A stretch of 64,000 bases of DNA. It comes from Blastomonas sp. AAP53 (GTDB lineage: Bacteria; Pseudomonadota; Alphaproteobacteria; Sphingomonadales; Sphingomonadaceae). The DNA lies in NCBI RefSeq assembly GCF_000331245.1, contig NZ_ANFZ01000008.1, positions 35,923-99,922 on the forward strand, written 5' to 3'. The position numbers and the translations under genes were made by a program. Of the stretch, positions 1 to 9,374 are shown piece by piece. The notes under the pieces are model-generated. The model made no database searches. It saw nothing but the letters and a program-made list of their open reading frames with translations, and was not told the origin of the DNA. The first letter of the stretch is position 1; the number at the start of each line of letters is the position of its first letter.

Positions 1-576
1 AAACGGCTTTATCACTGGACGCTTGCCAAGGCGGCGCATGAAAAGGCGCCCTACTGGCTCGCTGCAGTCAGCTTCATCGAATCAAGCTTCTTCCCGATCC
101 CGCCCGATGTGATGCTGGCACCGATGTGCCTGGCCAAGCCCGAAAAGGCGTTCCGGTACGCGCTGATCTGCACGATCGCCTCGGTCATCGGCGCGCTGTT
201 CGGCTATGCCATCGGCTATTTCCTGTTCGAGACGGTGGGAATCGCCATTCTGGACTTCTACGGGCTGGGCGAGAAATTCGAAGCGTTCAAGGTCAGCTTC
301 AATGAACAGGGCTGGTTGATCGTGCTGCTGGCGGGTTTCACCCCGCTGCCGTTCAAGGTGATCACCATCGCTGCCGGCGCCACCGCGATGCCGCTCTATA
401 TCCTGGTGATGGCCTCGGTCATCGCGCGATCGGCGCGGTTCTTTCTGGTCGGTGCCCTGTTGTGGAAGTTCGGCCAGCCGATGCAGGACTGGATCGACAA
501 GCATTTTGCGCTCGCCACCAGCGTTGTCGGCGTGCTGTTCGTCGGTGGCTTCGTGGCGTTGAAGTTCGTCCTCTAG
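1..576 (+). CDS. YqaA/DedA-family membrane protein (5' end cut by window)
   Basis: The open frame runs in from the window edge and ends at the TAG at 574-576; 191 residues are visible and the start is missing. The protein is rich in hydrophobic segments (about four). It shows the family pattern of this SNARE-associated/DedA superfamily: an early ESSFFPIPP stretch, then GFTPLPFK followed by ITIAAGA, and an RSARFF motif near the end. Members are inner-membrane proteins linked to lipid or small-molecule transport and membrane homeostasis; the exact substrate cannot be read from sequence. The following gene is on the opposite strand and ends only a few bases away, so the two genes converge. Family assignment is firm; function is open. 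Confidence 0.85.
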   Translation, partial: KRLYHWTLAKAAHEKAPYWLAAVSFIESSFFPIPPDVMLAPMCLAKPEKAFRYALICTIASVIGALFGYAIGYFLFETVGIAILDFYGLGEKFEAFKVSFNEQGWLIVLLAGFTPLPFKVITIAAGATAMPLYILVMASVIARSARFFLVGALLWKFGQPMQDWIDKHFALATSVVGVLFVGGFVALKFVL

Positions 577-581
577 ACCGG

Positions 582-1022
582 TCAGGATCCCGGACGCCGG
601 ACCAGCAATTCCTCATAACGGCGGCGCAGTGGCTCGGGGATCGGCTTGGCGCCAGTCTTGTCGGTCAGCACAAGAGTGGAGACGCAGGTCGCCACGCACA
701 CGCCCTGCTGGAAGGCGGCGGAATAAATGTCCCAGCTCGATGAACCGATGCGACCGATGCCGCTCATCACCTCGACCGGATCGGGGAAATGCGCCTCTGC
801 GACATAATCGATCGCTACCGATGCGATCAGCCAGCGCTCGCCGGGCTGGCGGCGTTCCAGCCCCAGATTGCGGTTGAACCGCACCCGGCCATTCTCGAAT
901 AGCGCCGCCATCGCGACATTGTTGATATGGCCGAGCGGGTCCAGATCCTGGAAGCGCGTTTCGGTAACGGTGCTGAACGGATAGCTTTCCGGATCGCGCT
1001 GCCAGGATTCTGATCTGGGCAT
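582..1022 (-). CDS. Hotdog-fold acyl-CoA thioesterase
   Basis: A 146-residue protein of typical single-hotdog length. Near residue 26 it has the 4-hydroxybenzoyl-CoA thioesterase type signature, DLDPLGHINNVA, where the Asp and the HINN stretch form the usual active-site region. The family hydrolyses the thioester of acyl-CoA in the cytoplasm. It lies 19 bases downstream of an acyl-CoA dehydrogenase on the same strand, which suggests one transcription unit for fatty or branched acyl-CoA breakdown. The ATG at 1022 has only a weak purine-rich stretch upstream. Substrate is not predictable; a FadM/YbgC-like role is the closest guess. Confidence 0.85.
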   Translation of the reverse strand: MPRSESWQRDPESYPFSTVTETRFQDLDPLGHINNVAMAALFENGRVRFNRNLGLERRQPGERWLIASVAIDYVAEAHFPDPVEVMSGIGRIGSSSWDIYSAAFQQGVCVATCVSTLVLTDKTGAKPIPEPLRRRYEELLVRRPGS

Positions 1023-1041
1023 AAGGGGTTCCGGTCGCGCC

Positions 1042-2196
1042 TCAGAGCGAGCGACCGATGAGCTCCTTCATGATTTCGCTGGTACCGCCGAAGATGCGCG
1101 TCACGCGTGCACCGCGCCAGGCACGGGCGATGGGATATTCGTTCATGTAACCGGCGCCGCCGTGCAGCTGCAGGCACTTGTCCATGACTTCCCACTGCAG
1201 TTCGGTGTGCCACAGCTTGGCGGCAGCGCCTTCGACTGCGGTCAGTTCCTTGGTCGCGTGGCGGTTCAGGGCCCAGTCGAGATGCGCCCAGCCGACCTGC
1301 AGCTTGGTCTTGAGATCGGCGAGCACGAAACGGGTGTTCTGGAAATCGAACACCGTCTTGCCGAAGGCCTTGCGGTCCTTCACGAAGGCGACGGTATCGT
1401 CATAGGCCTTTTGCGACGATGCCATCGCGCTGACCGCGATCGACAGGCGCTCCTGCGGCAGTTCGCTCATCAGGTAGATGAAGCCCTTGCCTTCTTCGCC
1501 CAGGCAGTTGGTCATCGGCACGCGCACGTCGTTGAAGAACAGCTCCGAGGTGTCGGCGGCGTCCTGGCCGATCTTGTCGAGGTTGCGGCCGCGGGCAAAG
1601 CCCTCGCGATCGGCTTCGACGAGGATGATCGACACGCCCTTCCAGGCGGGCTGCACTTCGGTATCGGTCTTGGCGCACACCAGGATCAGGTCAGCGTTCT
1701 GGCCGTTGGTGATATAGGTCTTCGATCCGTTGATGACGTAGTGATTGCCATCCTTCTTCGCGGTGGTGCGGATGCCCTGAAGGTCAGATCCGGTGCCCGG
1801 CTCGGTCATCGCGATCGCGGTGATCGTCTCGCCCGAAACCAGGCGCGGCAGCCACTTCTGCTTCTGCTCTTCCGAACCGTACTGGACCAGATAGTTGACC
1901 ACGATGTCCGACTGCAGCGAGAAGCCGAGCGGCGATCCGCCGAAATACGCGGCTTCCTCGTTGACGATGGCGTTGTAGCCGAAGTCCAGGCCCAGGCCGC
2001 CATATTCTTCAGGAACGGTGGGGCACAGCATGCCGAGTTCACCGGCCTTGGGCCAGATTTCACGTGGAACAATCTTTTCCTCGTCCCATTTCACCGCATT
2101 GGGCGCGACCTCTTCCTGCATGAAGCGGCGAACGGTCTGGCGAAACGCCTCGTGATCGGCATTGTAGGCGGTGCGGGCTAGGGCATCGAGCGACAT
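1042..2196 (-). CDS. Acyl-CoA dehydrogenase
   Basis: A full-length (384 aa) FAD-dependent acyl-CoA dehydrogenase, which oxidises the alpha-beta bond of an acyl-CoA and passes electrons to electron-transfer flavoprotein. Visible signatures are AMTEPGTGSDL (flavin-binding middle domain), a C-terminal QLHGGAGYMNEYPIAR block and the closing FGGTSEIMKELI. A Gly stands where medium-chain enzymes carry the catalytic Glu (GGTSE instead of EGT). A PQERL motif supplies a Glu in the position used by long-chain and isovaleryl-type enzymes. The start at 2196 has a GGAGA ribosome site at good spacing. The gene sits upstream of the thioesterase and is probably co-transcribed with it. Confidence 0.93.
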   Translation of the reverse strand: MSLDALARTAYNADHEAFRQTVRRFMQEEVAPNAVKWDEEKIVPREIWPKAGELGMLCPTVPEEYGGLGLDFGYNAIVNEEAAYFGGSPLGFSLQSDIVVNYLVQYGSEEQKQKWLPRLVSGETITAIAMTEPGTGSDLQGIRTTAKKDGNHYVINGSKTYITNGQNADLILVCAKTDTEVQPAWKGVSIILVEADREGFARGRNLDKIGQDAADTSELFFNDVRVPMTNCLGEEGKGFIYLMSELPQERLSIAVSAMASSQKAYDDTVAFVKDRKAFGKTVFDFQNTRFVLADLKTKLQVGWAHLDWALNRHATKELTAVEGAAAKLWHTELQWEVMDKCLQLHGGAGYMNEYPIARAWRGARVTRIFGGTSEIMKELIGRSL

Positions 2197-2460
2197 GGGT
2201 TCTCTCCGGTGGATGTCTCGGCCGTGCGATTCATGCCGCGCGGCGACGGGGAAGGTCTAGCGGCGCGTTTACGCGAACGTCAACCGCTATTTAATCGCTT
2301 GGTTAAAATTGGGAAATTATGTTGCCTGCGCGCGGCCCATCTTCACGCCCCTTCCCGGAAGACTGGCGATATCGGATGTTGTGACGCAATCTATCGGCTG
2401 TTATCTTCGAAGCGTGGTGTTCAGGACATAGTCCGGATTCACGTCCGGCCATTTGCATAG

Positions 2461-3654
2461 GTGCAGACAATGGTCCCATTTCATCTTGCAGGATTATCCC
2501 TGCTGCTTCTTGCATCCGCCGCCGACGCGCAGCAACCTCGCCCGCTGGAGCGAACCGAAATCGTCGTGGTCGGTGCCAGCCTCGCCGATCTTGAGGCAGA
2601 CGTCGCTCGCTGCCAGTCCGGCGGCTGCTCGGTGCGCGAGGACGTGATCGCCTCGGTCCGCTATGCCGAGGCGCAGTTTCGCAATGGCGACTATCTGGAC
2701 GCCCGCAATGTGCTGGGAAGAGCTGTGGCGCGCACGAAAAGGGATGCCGACAGCGATCCACTGGCCGTGGCAGAACTGCATACCGCGCGCGCTACCGTGG
2801 CGTGGCATTATGGTGACCAGCGCGAGGCTCTGCTCGCCACGGAAGCAACCACGCGTCTGCTCGACCGCCATGCTCCGCAATCGTCCAACGCGCTGATGGC
2901 ACGGATGCGGATGATCAGCGCGCAGGCAGCGATGTTCAGCATCGGTTACAGCACCAACCGGCTGAAGCAGCTTGCAGACGATGCGCGCGCTGCCAACCAG
3001 CCGGTGATCGCGACGCGTGCAGATCTGGGGCGGGCAGCGCTGCTCGACCAGAGCGGTCGCCACGAAGAGGCGCAGGTGCTGCTCGCAGCGGTGCAGACCA
3101 GCCCGCCATCCGGCAGCGAAGCCGCCGGGCTCGCAGCGAAGATCCTCGCCGCCCGGCTGAAGGCGCGGCGCGGCGAGCCGGAGGTCATCGAGGCGCTGAT
3201 TGCCGCGCTGGACTCCGGTCATAAGCGGCAGGGTCCGATTCTGGTTTGGTCCCCTGAAATTCCTGTTCCCACAGGAACCGGCAGCGCCCTTGTCATGTCG
3301 GAGAGAGGCCTCCAAGTGCGCTCATCGGATGTTATTGGACTGCGCTGGGTCGACATTGGCTTTGCGATCGGTGCCGATGGCAGGGTCGAGGATGTCGAGG
3401 TGCTGCGAGGATCGCCCAACCCAAGCTGGAGCAAGCCCCTGCTCACCATGATCGGGCAGCGGCGCTATACGCCGTCGGCCGAGCCTGACGATCTGGTGGG
3501 TCGCTACCGTGTCGAGCGATATACACTGACCGGCGAATTCACCGTCCCGACAGGTTCGTTGATCCGTCGCCGCGCCATGAACGTCAGGTTCGAGCAGCTG
3601 GATCTGACCGTCGCGCCGCCGCGCCAGGCCGTACCGCCCGTCGCACCCAGCTAG
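2461..3654 (+). CDS. Secreted TPR-like protein with a TonB-C-like end
   Basis: The product is 397 residues from a GTG at 2461; an in-frame ATG at 2470 is an alternative. It begins with a Sec signal peptide (hydrophobic core LAGLSLLLLASAADA, cleavage before QQPR), so it is probably periplasmic. Residues of about 60-260 are Ala-rich helical repeats of tetratricopeptide character (for example YAEAQFRNGDYLDARNVL). The last ~110 residues look like the small alpha-beta domain found at the C-terminus of TonB-family energy transducers, including a stretch around GFAIGADGRVEDVEVLRGS. I do not recognise a named family. It could be a scaffold protein; no enzymatic motif is seen. It is flanked by a 264-base gap on the left and stands alone. 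Confidence 0.7.
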   Translation: MQTMVPFHLAGLSLLLLASAADAQQPRPLERTEIVVVGASLADLEADVARCQSGGCSVREDVIASVRYAEAQFRNGDYLDARNVLGRAVARTKRDADSDPLAVAELHTARATVAWHYGDQREALLATEATTRLLDRHAPQSSNALMARMRMISAQAAMFSIGYSTNRLKQLADDARAANQPVIATRADLGRAALLDQSGRHEEAQVLLAAVQTSPPSGSEAAGLAAKILAARLKARRGEPEVIEALIAALDSGHKRQGPILVWSPEIPVPTGTGSALVMSERGLQVRSSDVIGLRWVDIGFAIGADGRVEDVEVLRGSPNPSWSKPLLTMIGQRRYTPSAEPDDLVGRYRVERYTLTGEFTVPTGSLIRRRAMNVRFEQLDLTVAPPRQAVPPVAPS

Positions 3655-3777
3655 CGCCTGCCAGGCGCGCGGCTGGCATGGCGCGCAAGCCTATGCTGCG
3701 CGGCACGTGTTCTGGTCTGGCGAAGCGTTTGCGCGAGCATCCACCGCCATCAGACGGGCTGCTTGCAATCAGAGCGC

Positions 3778-4557
3778 TCAGCCCTGCGAGCGGCCGCGCG
3801 CCATCACCGCCTGCCTGGCCTGCTCGACAGCCTCTGGCGCAACCTGCGTATTGGCGGCAATCGACCGTTCGGCTTCGAGCGTCATGCCCTCGCCAAAGGG
3901 CAGCGCAAAGCCATCGTCGATCAGCGCCTTGTAGGCCGCTGCCATGGCCGGATCGATGCTCGCCATGTCGCGCGCCAGCGCCATGGCGGTTGGCAACAGC
4001 GCATCAGCCTCCACCACCCGGTTGACCAGCCCCCAGCGCTCCGCGGTGGCAGCATCGAGGAAATTCCCGGTTAGCGACAGTTCCTTGGCACGCGACAGGC
4101 CGATCATCCGCGACAGCTTCTGCGACAGTCCCCAGCCGGGCATGATGCCGACGCGGGCATGGGTATCGGCAAAGCGGGCGTTGGTCGATGCGATCAGAAC
4201 GTCGCAGGCCAAGGCCAGTTCGAAGCCGCCGGTGATCGCCACGCCATTGATCGCGCCGATCACGGGCTTGGCACATTGCTCCACCGCCCTGACCGGGTTG
4301 TCGCGCGGATCGGTGGCGTTGGCCGCGCCCAGCCCGGCCGTGCTCGCGCCCAGCTCCTTGAGGTCCAGCCCGGCGGTGAAGGCGCGGGTGCCTGCGCCGG
4401 TGAGAACCACCGCGCGGACCGTATCGTCGCTGGCGACCGCCAGCATCGCCTCGGCCAGCTCCACCCGCAGCGCAGCCGACAGCGCGTTCATCGCTTCGGG
4501 GCGGTTGAGTGTCACGACGGCGACACCGTCGGCGATCTCGATCAAAATCAGCGGCAT
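3778..4557 (-). CDS. Enoyl-CoA hydratase/isomerase family protein
   Basis: A 259-residue crotonase-fold protein. I chose the ATG at 4557 because a GGAG ribosome site lies six bases upstream; a longer frame to 4587 lacks one. The oxyanion-hole segment (TGAGTRAFTAGLDLKEL) and the core block GVAITGGFELALACD are intact, so the first catalytic Glu is present. In the second block, FADTHARVGIMPGWG, a His lies where classical hydratases carry their second catalytic Glu (PEI/PEV). The reaction may therefore be other than simple hydration, as in several EchA-like paralogues. Probably a cytoplasmic acyl-CoA enzyme; substrate unknown. Confidence 0.88.
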   Translation of the reverse strand: MPLILIEIADGVAVVTLNRPEAMNALSAALRVELAEAMLAVASDDTVRAVVLTGAGTRAFTAGLDLKELGASTAGLGAANATDPRDNPVRAVEQCAKPVIGAINGVAITGGFELALACDVLIASTNARFADTHARVGIMPGWGLSQKLSRMIGLSRAKELSLTGNFLDAATAERWGLVNRVVEADALLPTAMALARDMASIDPAMAAAYKALIDDGFALPFGEGMTLEAERSIAANTQVAPEAVEQARQAVMARGRSQG

Positions 4558-4868
4558 GAAGGCTCCCTGTGCCCGGCAGATGGCCAAGGCTATCGGGCGC
4601 GGTCGTTATCGGCAAGGGCTTCGGGCGCGTTGCCATGCGCGCAAGCCGCAGGCGCCCGGCACCGTAGCGGCACCCCAGGTGCAGGACAGGAAACCCGCAG
4701 AGCATGCTGCGCAACATAAAAGGGGCGCAAAAGCTTGCCCAAGCCCGTCCGGCAAGGCTATGCGTTGCTTCAGGGGCGTCTTCAACCAATCAGGCCGGAA
4801 ACCGGCGCGAAGATAGCGAAAAACCACCAGCGGCCGCAGCAACGCATCCGCCAGACAAGGGCCTGTCG

Positions 4869-7133
4869 ATGACCGAGAAGACCAACGTCCAGTTCACCGA
4901 GCGCGAGGCGCTGTACTTCCACTCTTCGGGACGTCCCGGAAAAATCGAGATCATCGCCTCCAAGCCGATGGCGACGCAGCGCGACCTGAGCCTTGCCTAT
5001 TCGCCGGGCGTTGCCGTGCCCGTGCGCGCCATCGCCGAAGACCCGTCCAAGGCCTATGATTACACCGCCAAGGGCAATCTGGTCGCGGTCATCTCCAACG
5101 GTACCGCGATCCTGGGCCTCGGCAATCTCGGCGCGCTCGCCTCCAAGCCGGTGATGGAAGGCAAGGCGGTACTGTTCAAGCGCTTTGCCGACGTCGATTC
5201 GATCGATATCGAGGTGAACACCGAAGACGTCCAGCGCTTCATCGAATGCGTCGAGCTGCTCGAGCCGACCTTCGGCGGGATCAATCTGGAAGACATCGGC
5301 GCGCCCGCCTGCTTCATCATCGAACAGGCGCTGAAAGAGCGGATGAACATCCCGGTCATGCACGATGACCAGCATGGCACCGCGATCATTTCCGCCGCCG
5401 GTCTGCTCAACGCCTGTTATCTGACGGGCCGTGATTTTGCCGATGTGAAGATGGTGGTCAACGGCGCGGGCGCGGCTGCCATCGCTTGCACCGAGCTGAT
5501 CAAGGCGATGGGTGTGCGCCACGACAACGTGCTGATGTGCGACCGTTCGGGCGTGATCTATCAGGGCCGCGACGATCTCGACCAGTGGAAGTCGGCGCAT
5601 GCCGCCAAGACCGACCGCCGCACGCTCGAAGAGGCGCTCGATGGCGCGGATATCTTCCTGGGGCTTTCGGCCGCCGGGGCGTTGAAGCCCGAAATGGTGA
5701 TGAAGATGGCGCCGCAGCCGATCATCTTCGCGATGGCCAATCCCGATCCGGAAATTACCCCGCCCGATGCCAAGGCCGCTCGCCCCGATGCGATCATCGC
5801 CACCGGCCGGTCGGATTATCCCAACCAGGTCAACAACGTGCTGGGCTTCCCGTTCATCTTCCGCGGCGCGCTCGATGTGCGTGCGACGGCGATCAACGAG
5901 GAGATGAAGATCGCGGCCGCCAAGGCGATCGCCGAGCTGGCGCGCGAACAGGTGCCCGAAGAGGTCGCTGCGGCCTATGGCGGCGCGACGCAGAAGTTCG
6001 GCGTCGATTACATCATCCCCGCGCCCTTCGATCCGCGTTTGATGGAGCGGGTCTCGGCGGCGGTGGCGCAGGCGGCGATGGATACCGGCATCGCGCAAAA
6101 GCCGATCGAGGACATGGCGGCCTATCGCCATTCGCTCAAGAGCCGCCTCAACCCGACCACGGCGGTGCTGACCCAGGTGTACAGCGATGCCCGCGCCAAT
6201 CCCAAGCGCGTGGTGTTTGCCGAGGCCGAAGAGGAAGTGGTGCTGCGCGCCGCGATCCAGTTCCGCGATGGCGGCTATGGCACGCCCGTGCTGGTCGGCC
6301 GCGAACAGCGGGTGCGCGACAAGCTCAAGGAACTCGCGGTCGACGATCCGATGGCCTTCGAGGTGCACAATTCGGTCAACTCGCCTCTGGTGCCGCGCAT
6401 GGTCGATGTGCTGTACGAACGGTTGCAGCGGCGCGGCTACCTCAAGCGCGACGTCAAGCGCATGGTCAACCAGGACCGCAACATCTTCGGCTCGGCGCTG
6501 CTGCATCTGGGCGAAGCGGACGCAATGCTCACCGGCATCACCCGCACCTTTGGCCAGTCGATGCGCGAGATCCGTCGCGTGCTCGACCCCAAGCCGGGCG
6601 AGACGCCGTTCGGTATCCATGTCATGGTCGGCAAGAGCCACACCGTGTTCCTCGCCGACACCACGGTCAACGAACGGCCCAATGCCGAGGAACTGGCCTG
6701 CATTGCGGAAAACACCGCGCATGTCGCGCGCAGGCTGGGGCACGAACCGCGCGTTGCCTTCCTGTCGTACTCGAATTTCGGCAATCCCTCGGGGCGCTGG
6801 CTGGACAATATCCGCGACGCGGTGAGCATCCTCGACCAGCGCGGGGCAACGTTCGAATATGAAGGCGAGATGTCGCCCGATGTCGCGCTCAACCCCAAGC
6901 TGATGGCCAATTATCCGTTCTGCCGTCTGTCGGCACCGGCCAATGTGCTGATCATGCCGGGGCTGCAATCGGCGAACCTCTCGGCCAAGCTGCTGCGTGA
7001 GCTGGGCGGCGATGCGATGATCGGGCCGATGCTGATCGGCATGGAAAAGCCCGTGCAGATCGCGGCGATGTCATCGACGGCAGGCGATCTGCTGACGCTG
7101 GCGCTGCTCGCCTCGGCAGGCGTGGTCGGCTGA
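4869..7133 (+). CDS. maeB: NADP-dependent malic enzyme, MaeB type with phosphotransacetylase-like tail
   Basis: A 754-residue protein from the ATG at 4869. The open frame extends further upstream, but conserved sequence begins at [15 protein letters not shown]. Residues of about 1-430 form the malic enzyme: malate oxidative decarboxylation to pyruvate with NAD(P) reduction, seen in SPGVAVPV, the metal- and substrate-site stretch [10 protein letters not shown] and the nucleotide-fold [10 protein letters not shown]. Residues of about 430-754 are the phosphate acetyl/butyryl-transferase-like domain that is regulatory in this proteobacterial class (length 750-770 aa is normal). It links the TCA cycle to pyruvate and supplies NADPH. 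It is monocistronic and converges with the histidine kinase gene. Confidence 0.95.
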   Translation: MTEKTNVQFTEREALYFHSSGRPGKIEIIASKPMATQRDLSLAYSPGVAVPVRAIAEDPSKAYDYTAKGNLVAVISNGTAILGLGNLGALASKPVMEGKAVLFKRFADVDSIDIEVNTEDVQRFIECVELLEPTFGGINLEDIGAPACFIIEQALKERMNIPVMHDDQHGTAIISAAGLLNACYLTGRDFADVKMVVNGAGAAAIACTELIKAMGVRHDNVLMCDRSGVIYQGRDDLDQWKSAHAAKTDRRTLEEALDGADIFLGLSAAGALKPEMVMKMAPQPIIFAMANPDPEITPPDAKAARPDAIIATGRSDYPNQVNNVLGFPFIFRGALDVRATAINEEMKIAAAKAIAELAREQVPEEVAAAYGGATQKFGVDYIIPAPFDPRLMERVSAAVAQAAMDTGIAQKPIEDMAAYRHSLKSRLNPTTAVLTQVYSDARANPKRVVFAEAEEEVVLRAAIQFRDGGYGTPVLVGREQRVRDKLKELAVDDPMAFEVHNSVNSPLVPRMVDVLYERLQRRGYLKRDVKRMVNQDRNIFGSALLHLGEADAMLTGITRTFGQSMREIRRVLDPKPGETPFGIHVMVGKSHTVFLADTTVNERPNAEELACIAENTAHVARRLGHEPRVAFLSYSNFGNPSGRWLDNIRDAVSILDQRGATFEYEGEMSPDVALNPKLMANYPFCRLSAPANVLIMPGLQSANLSAKLLRELGGDAMIGPMLIGMEKPVQIAAMSSTAGDLLTLALLASAGVVG

Positions 7134-7146
7134 TCGGCTGAAAGGA

Positions 7147-9171
7147 TCAGGCAGCTGGGACGGCGGACAGCATCCGCCGGACCAGCGCCACCAGGTCATC
7201 GGGCGCAAACGGCTTGGTGATCAGCAGGTCGTGCGGGCAGCCGCTTTCCAGCGCACCGCCGGCATAGCCCGTCATCAGCACGATCGGGATTTCGGGCCAG
7301 GCGCGGTGCACCTCGGCTGCGAGCGCTCTGCCGTCCATGCGCGGCATGGTGATGTCGCTCAGCAGCAGGTCGGGCCGTGGTTCTGCTGCGCGCATCATGT
7401 CCAGCGCCTGCTGGCCATCCTCGGCCTCGACCACCTTGAACCCCGCCTCCTGCAGCACATCGCAGACATGCGCGCGCAGCGCGGCATTGTCTTCGGCCAG
7501 CATGATCGTGCAACCAGCGCGGCAGGTGTCCTCGCCATCGCCGCGCAACACGCCCTGCGCCGATGCATCCGCCGCATCCTCGGTCACCGGCAGCCACAGG
7601 CTGAGCGTGGTGCCTTCGCCCGGCGCGGTCTTGAGCGTGACGAAACCGCCTGACTGCACGACAAAGCCCTGCACCTGGCTGAGCCCCAATCCGGTCCCCT
7701 TGCCGATGTCCTTGGTGGTGAAAAACGGCTCGAAGATGTGTTCTGCCACATGCGGCGCGATGCCCGATCCGGTGTCGTCGACGCAAAAGCGGACATAGCG
7801 GCCCGGCGGGGCATCGTAACCGTCCGCCAGATCCTCTGCATCACGGTGCGCATTGGTGGCCTGGATGGTGATCGTGCCCGGCTGATCCATCGCATCGCGG
7901 GCGTTGACGACCAGGTTCAGCAGCGCGTTTTCCAGCTGGCTGGCATCTACGGTGATCGGCCACAGGCTGTCGGGGCATTCGACGTTGAGCGTGTGCCGCT
8001 CATCGAGCGCCTGCGCCGCGAGCGGCTCCAGATCGCGGATGAGGTCTGCGGGCTTGATCCGCGTCGGGGTGAGCGACTGGCGGCGGGCATAAGCGAGCAG
8101 CCGCTGCGTCAGATTGGCCGCGCGGCCGGCACCATCGCGCGCGTTGGCAATGGCCGCATCCGCCCTGTCGATCTGGCCCGATGCAATGCGCTTTTGCGCG
8201 ATATCGAGATTGCCCGAGATGATGGTCAGCAGGTTGTTGAAATCATGCGCGATGCCGCCGGTCAGCTGGCCGATCGTTTCCATCCGCTGGACCTGCGCCA
8301 GCTGCGCTTCCGCCGCTCGGGCGCGGGTGATGTCGCGCGCGATGCCGAAGATCAGATCGCCCTCGCGTGCCAGGCTCCAGCTGGCGAAGATCGGCTGCCC
8401 ATCTCGCCCGCGCATCTCGCGCTCGACCTGAACGTCGCTCTGCCCGCTCGCCAGCTGCACCTGCGCGCCATCCTGCGGATCGGCAAAGAACGCACTGATA
8501 TGCGTGGTGCTGTCCGCAGGAACCGGCCCGAATGCCTTTTCCCAGGCCGGGTTGCCCGCTACCAGCACGCCATCGGTCGTGGTTATCAGCATCATGTCGA
8601 GCGATGAATCCCACAGCCGGTCGCGCTGGTCTGCAGCCAGGTTTGCGGCGAGCTGCTGGTGAATCAGCTGCTTGCGCAATTCCAGCAGGGCTGCAACCTG
8701 CCGCGCCAGTGCTGCCAGCATCGATGCGCCGTCAAAGTGCGTTCGCGGCTGGCTGTCGGACAGGCAGATGGTGCCCAGCGCATAGCCTTCGCCATTGATG
8801 ATCGGCGCGCCGGCGTAAAAACGGATGTGCGGCGGCCCGGTCACCAATGGATTGTCAGCAAAGCGCGGATCTTGTGCGGCATCCAGCACCACCATGACTT
8901 CGCTTGTGCGAACGGCATGGTCGCAAAAGGCGATCGAGCGAGGGCTATGGTTCAGGTCCAGCCCTTCGGACGCCTTGAACCACTGGCGTTCTTCCTCGAC
9001 GATCGAGATGAACGCGGTCTCGCAATCGCCAATCGCCCGAGCCAGCGCAACCAGATCGGCATACAGGCCGTTGTCAGTCTCGTCGGGACAGAGCTGATAG
9101 GCGCGCAGGGCGGCAAGCCGTGCGGGCTCGTCATCGCTCCTGAAATTGGTGTGACCGAGATTGAGCAGCAT
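7147..9171 (-). CDS. Soluble hybrid histidine kinase (GAF-PAS-HisKA-HATPase-REC)
   Basis: A 674-residue sensor without membrane segments. An N-terminal GAF domain covers about residues 30-165 and a PAS domain about 180-285. These are followed by the dimerisation and phosphoacceptor helix with GGIAHDFNNLL (His309) and an HATPase domain whose G1/G2 boxes read DDTGSGIAP and GKGTGLGLSQV. A C-terminal receiver covers about 557-674, with the phospho-Asp in LLLSDITMPRMDG near residue 607 and a late TKPF Lys. The HDFNN-type kinase with an attached receiver is common in sphingomonads. The signal is presumably cytoplasmic and could be light, redox or a small ligand. No cognate output gene lies beside it. 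Confidence 0.92.
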   Translation of the reverse strand: MLLNLGHTNFRSDDEPARLAALRAYQLCPDETDNGLYADLVALARAIGDCETAFISIVEEERQWFKASEGLDLNHSPRSIAFCDHAVRTSEVMVVLDAAQDPRFADNPLVTGPPHIRFYAGAPIINGEGYALGTICLSDSQPRTHFDGASMLAALARQVAALLELRKQLIHQQLAANLAADQRDRLWDSSLDMMLITTTDGVLVAGNPAWEKAFGPVPADSTTHISAFFADPQDGAQVQLASGQSDVQVEREMRGRDGQPIFASWSLAREGDLIFGIARDITRARAAEAQLAQVQRMETIGQLTGGIAHDFNNLLTIISGNLDIAQKRIASGQIDRADAAIANARDGAGRAANLTQRLLAYARRQSLTPTRIKPADLIRDLEPLAAQALDERHTLNVECPDSLWPITVDASQLENALLNLVVNARDAMDQPGTITIQATNAHRDAEDLADGYDAPPGRYVRFCVDDTGSGIAPHVAEHIFEPFFTTKDIGKGTGLGLSQVQGFVVQSGGFVTLKTAPGEGTTLSLWLPVTEDAADASAQGVLRGDGEDTCRAGCTIMLAEDNAALRAHVCDVLQEAGFKVVEAEDGQQALDMMRAAEPRPDLLLSDITMPRMDGRALAAEVHRAWPEIPIVLMTGYAGGALESGCPHDLLITKPFAPDDLVALVRRMLSAVPAA

Positions 9172-9374
9172 GGACCCGTTCGCTTGTCTGGCGGCTTTCG
9201 CGCGCCTTGCCTAGCCGCCCATATAGGCCAATGATGCGCAAGCACCAGAAGTCTGGCGGTTTTTGTGGGTATCAGGATCGAAATTGCAGCGTATTTCCGC
9301 CAGATGCCGGAATATGGCCATGGCGCGCGGACCATCGGGCTGACCCTGGCCGAACAGCTCAAGCACGCCAGCCG

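Noticed and set aside
4782..6968. A 728-codon open frame on the minus strand over the malic enzyme gene
   Set aside because: It is antisense to a clear enzyme gene, is rich in His, Arg and Gly as expected of reverse-strand GC-rich DNA, and matches no family.
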